A DNA stretch of 64,000 nt from an uncultured Prevotella sp. Its GTDB lineage: Bacteria; Bacteroidota; Bacteroidia; Bacteroidales; Bacteroidaceae. A model generated the notes under the pieces. That model was not told the DNA's origin. It ran no database searches and saw only the letters and a list, made by a program, of their open reading frames with translations. A program made the translations under genes and the position numbers. The stretch is from NCBI GenBank assembly GCA_944319935.1, contig CALUFM010000009.1, forward strand, positions 18,885 to 82,884. Direction: 5' to 3'. Of this stretch, positions 61,318 to 64,000 are shown in pieces; position 1 is the first letter of the stretch, and every line of letters starts with the position of its first letter.

Positions 61318-62271
61318 GCCGCAAAAGTAGTGAAAATAATCCGCTTGCCGCCTTTACTTCATGCAAAAGGACTAAAATGGACTGCCCGCGAACAGCAACT
61401 TTGGATTAAATTTGCAGGAAAAAGCCGACAAGAGGCAAGTTTTTAGCAGACGAGCCGTCAGCAGACGGGCAGACAAGGATTTTTGCTTGTCTGAAAAAAT
61501 CAGTTCACGATGAATGTTTTTGAAGGAAAATACTTATATTTGCAGTGCCGTAGCAATGCGGCAGACATATTGAGGAAGCAACGATGCTTTAGCTTGACAG
61601 AGAATCTGGACAATTCACTGCGCGCAAGCAACAAGTCTGAAGTTGTTCTCTTGGTTATGTGTATCCACCTCCGCCCATACGGGTGGAGGCATACATATAA
61701 TACAAGGTGTGAACTGAATTTCATTCTTTGCGTGCGGGCAGTCCAGAGCCTTCTGTCGGGAATGGAGCGGGTTCACGCCTTTTTTGACATGCGTGGACAG
61801 CCGTCATGACTGACACCGCACCCTCAAGAAATATTGCCACAATGCCGTGACAGAAGCGGACACGCAGCGCAACGACGCCAAGGACAGGAAGCCAAAGCGG
61901 CTTCTTGGCAAGAAAATAGCCTGGATGGGAGGCGGCGCGGCGTGAAAGCTGACTATAAACCGGCGGCATTGCAAGTCTCTAATCCCAAGCCAGTCGTCGA
62001 TGTCTGTATGCAAACGGACTTGGACTACCATTATTGCAAAGATTAAAACAAACGCCAAGAAAAACAGGAAGACACCATAACAAACCGTATTGAAAGCGGC
62101 ATGTCGATGCCGCGCGAGGTTATGCGCCGTTATGTTGTTGCCATACAGTGTGTATGGTTTTGAAGTGTATTATTGAAGGTTTCTAACGAAGCCTGGACTC
62201 ATGACGGGATAACCGTGAATTTCACAGAAATCAAACAATAATTTATTTAATCAAAAAACAGATGTATATTT
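61318..62271. other. 950-bp interval without a supportable gene; possible remnant
   Basis: Includes a word-repeat patch (61425-61502, GACAAGAGGCAAG.. / TTGCTTGTCTG), a promoter-like ATACTTATATTTGCAG (61534-61549) with no clear ORF behind it, a 9-bp hairpin CCTCCGCCC-ATAC-GGGTGGAGG (61667-61688), and a GCGGCATGTCGATGCCGC hairpin (about 62096-62113). Short frames at 61510-61809 and 61804-62058 have no recognisable features. It may be a decayed insertion. Confidence 0.55.
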
Positions 62272-63900
62272 ATGAAAACAAAAGTTTTTCTATTTAGGGC
62301 ATCAATGATGCTTGTAGCTTTATTTTTTTCAACGGTGATTGTGTCAGCCGGCCCGTTGACACCAAAACAAAACAAGAAGGGCCGCTGGGGCTATGTCGAT
62401 GAATCAGGCGATTGGGCGATTAAGGCCAAGTATGACGCGGCTTCCCCCTTTGACGGCGCGGTTGCGATAGTGGCGAAAGACGGACAGCAAGGTCTCGTCA
62501 ACGGTGAAGGCAAGGAAGTGTTGAAATGTAAGTACGCAATGTTACTGAAGATTGACAGCGAAAGCTATTTCGCCAAAGACGCATCAGGCAAATGGGTCGG
62601 GTATGACGTCAAGAAAAACGACGATTACAAACTGTCTGACGTAAAAATCGAGAATGTGAACGACAGCAATGTTATAATAACTTGCACCGTAGACCTCGGC
62701 TGGCTTTACACCAACAGGGGCAGGTACATGAAGACCGGAATGTTCATCAACAAGAACACTGGCAAAGGATACGCTTCTGGTTTCACCGGATTTCGCAAGT
62801 TAGGGCCAAACATATACATGCTTGCGTATGGACAGGCGAATAAGTCGAAAGTCTACACTGGTTCAGGACAGTTGCTTACTAATGATTTCGATGGAAACAT
62901 AGGGATGAAAGGCAATTTCATCTTGTTGGGGTCGAGTTCGTCTCAAAACCCTGTCATAGCGACTTCAGACGGAAACGTGCTGACGGTTGTAGACAAGGCA
63001 AACTCTTCTTATATCGTCAAAAACTCGCAAGGGAAATATGGCGTGATTGCGGAAACACTTTATTTGAAAATACCCTTTGAATATGATTTTGTCGAAGGGC
63101 TTGACGATCTGGGCTTTTATGTGAAGAAAGACGGCCTGTTGGGATATGCCAAGGCCGACGGCAGCTTGCAGATACCTTGTAAATATTCGGAGATGTCATG
63201 CTTGGATACAAATGACGAAGGGCCTGTGTTTGTCGTGATGTCGAACTGGAAGAGAGGCATTGTGGGTTCATCCGGGACTGAAATACTGCCTTGCGACTAT
63301 AATGAAATAACAAAGGCTGGTTTTTATGATTATCTTTTCGTCCACAAGGACAACACCGTAGGCCTTTACGACATGAGAAACAACAAAATGTTGGTGGAGA
63401 CAGGCAAATATTCAAGCATAGAGCAACGGACTCCCGGTCCTATTACTGTTGTAACGCAGAATGGCAAAGAAGGTGTGCTGGATAAAAACGGCAAGCTTAT
63501 AATACCGTGCATATACGAGGAAATCACCCGTAACAACCTTGGCGGCCCTGACACTTACACAGTATGGAACGAAGACCGACATTTCGGCATCTGCAACGAG
63601 AGCGGCAAGCTCATCATACCTTGTGGCAAGTATGACAGGGTAAAGGCGTTTGAACCGTATGCCATAATTGTTCAGAATGGGAAGAAAATCGGTGCGGTGA
63701 AATATGACGGCACGCAGTTCGCTCCTGTTGTTTACGATGATTACATGAACGGAGTTAGGAACATGGCGTTCGGCAAGAATACTATGACCGGAGGTGCGTT
63801 GTATGTATATACTTACGGTGGAAAATTTGTAACGTCAAAAGCATTCAGGAAGAGCGAGAATTGGAGACTTAGGATTTTCATGCAAGACTACCTGATGTGA
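62272..63900 (+). CDS. Secreted WG-repeat protein
   Basis: 542 residues with signal peptide (ASMMLVALFFSTVIVSAG). About nine WG (KWGY-type) repeats: GRWGYVDESGDWAIKAKYD, GLVNGEGKEVLKCKY, KYGVIAETLYLKIPFEYDFV, GYAKADGSLQIPCKYSEM, GIVGSSGTEILPCDYNEI, and GVLDKNGKLIIPCIYEEI among them. WG repeats form beta-propeller-like folds; no enzyme domain is present. Function unknown. Confidence 0.9.
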   Translation: MKTKVFLFRASMMLVALFFSTVIVSAGPLTPKQNKKGRWGYVDESGDWAIKAKYDAASPFDGAVAIVAKDGQQGLVNGEGKEVLKCKYAMLLKIDSESYFAKDASGKWVGYDVKKNDDYKLSDVKIENVNDSNVIITCTVDLGWLYTNRGRYMKTGMFINKNTGKGYASGFTGFRKLGPNIYMLAYGQANKSKVYTGSGQLLTNDFDGNIGMKGNFILLGSSSSQNPVIATSDGNVLTVVDKANSSYIVKNSQGKYGVIAETLYLKIPFEYDFVEGLDDLGFYVKKDGLLGYAKADGSLQIPCKYSEMSCLDTNDEGPVFVVMSNWKRGIVGSSGTEILPCDYNEITKAGFYDYLFVHKDNTVGLYDMRNNKMLVETGKYSSIEQRTPGPITVVTQNGKEGVLDKNGKLIIPCIYEEITRNNLGGPDTYTVWNEDRHFGICNESGKLIIPCGKYDRVKAFEPYAIIVQNGKKIGAVKYDGTQFAPVVYDDYMNGVRNMAFGKNTMTGGALYVYTYGGKFVTSKAFRKSENWRLRIFMQDYLM

Positions 63901-63960
63901 TAAATTGTAACTTTAATAATAAATTAACGTGAGTTCGACGAATTATAGATGTCTGTAAAT

Positions 63961-63991
63961 TTGGTGATTAGCGAAAATTGTTGTACCTTTA
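63961..63991 (+). promoter_or_regulatory. Promoter for a gene beyond the window
   Basis: TTG (63961-63963), 20 bp, TACCTTTA (63984-63991). Confidence 0.55.
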
Positions 63992-64000
63992 TAGTGTTGA

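Noticed and set aside
61510..61809. 99-codon ORF in the gap before the WG-repeat gene
   Set aside because: It begins upstream of the only promoter-like box, spans a strong hairpin and lacks recognisable features; kept only as an unexplained interval.

Overview
The window looks like chromosomal DNA of a Bacteroidales bacterium, most likely in or near Prevotellaceae. The evidence is the repeated Bacteroidetes-type promoter (TTTG or TTG, about 19-20 bp, then TAnnTTTG) upstream of many genes, protein families typical of that group (PorT-type and porin O/P beta-barrels, fused malic enzyme-phosphotransacetylase, a TonB-receptor-like barrel, secreted PL1 and GH28 pectinases, a nuclease with a type IX-like C-terminal tail), and dense intergenic repeats. 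The genus is an inference. No integrated phage, complete IS, CRISPR array or rRNA was seen. One tRNA (Lys, CTT) is present.

Layout. 0-8 kb: C-terminus of a RelA/SpoT protein, a TetR regulator, malic enzyme, a small membrane protein, a ZIP metal transporter, and the agmatine-to-putrescine pair AguB/AguA. 7.6-10.5 kb: a 34-residue ORF with its own promoter, operators and terminator, a secreted nuclease lipoprotein, a truncated barrel-like protein, and a Nif3-family protein followed by a coiled-coil zinc-ribbon protein and an MFS transporter. 13-18.3 kb: thiamine operon under a TPP riboswitch (ThiD-ThiE fusion, ThiC, Thi4, a second ThiE/TenI-like protein); ThiL lies further on at 45.5 kb. 18.3-25 kb: unknown membrane protein, FucO, an acetyltransferase, a large outer-membrane barrel, a self-inhibited class III-like Fic protein and a DprA-like protein. 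26-32.7 kb: TerB-DnaJ protein, secreted protein, HsdR-N nuclease-like protein divergent from holA, an AT-rich gap, an XRE regulator, pyrK-pyrD. 32.7-44.2 kb: pectate lyase, TraB/GumN protein, aroC, slyD, a VapBC-like PIN module, a GltD-type oxidoreductase, a sugar-phosphate transferase, and a GH28 polygalacturonase. 44.4-50.5 kb: tRNA-Lys, PorT-like barrel, and the block sppA-lpxK-punA-thiL. 50.6-64 kb: SDR, ThrE-type exporter, porin, NfeD/stomatin pair, divergent WecB-like epimerase, YdfG-like SDR, EndA-type secreted nuclease, rhodanese lipoprotein, HTH-like regulator, and a WG-repeat protein.

Functionally the genes suggest an anaerobic, saccharolytic, pectin-using commensal that makes or salvages thiamine through a Thi4 route, makes putrescine from agmatine, and has a B-type dihydroorotate dehydrogenase.

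The most unusual material is between the genes. Three repeat systems are visible. (1) Eight clusters of a degenerate palindromic unit with an exact 22-bp period (core GGCCTTTTG...TGCGAAA), several sharing a boundary motif. (2) More than 20 intergenic 'word palindromes', in which a 7-9 nt word is repeated directly, then inverted, with a different word at each locus; some supply stop codons of neighbouring genes, one has become the linker of the ThiD-ThiE fusion, and one is nested in a 400-bp foldback. (3) A repeat seen twice that carries an outward-facing promoter. I think (1) and (2) are the best candidates for an under-described system.
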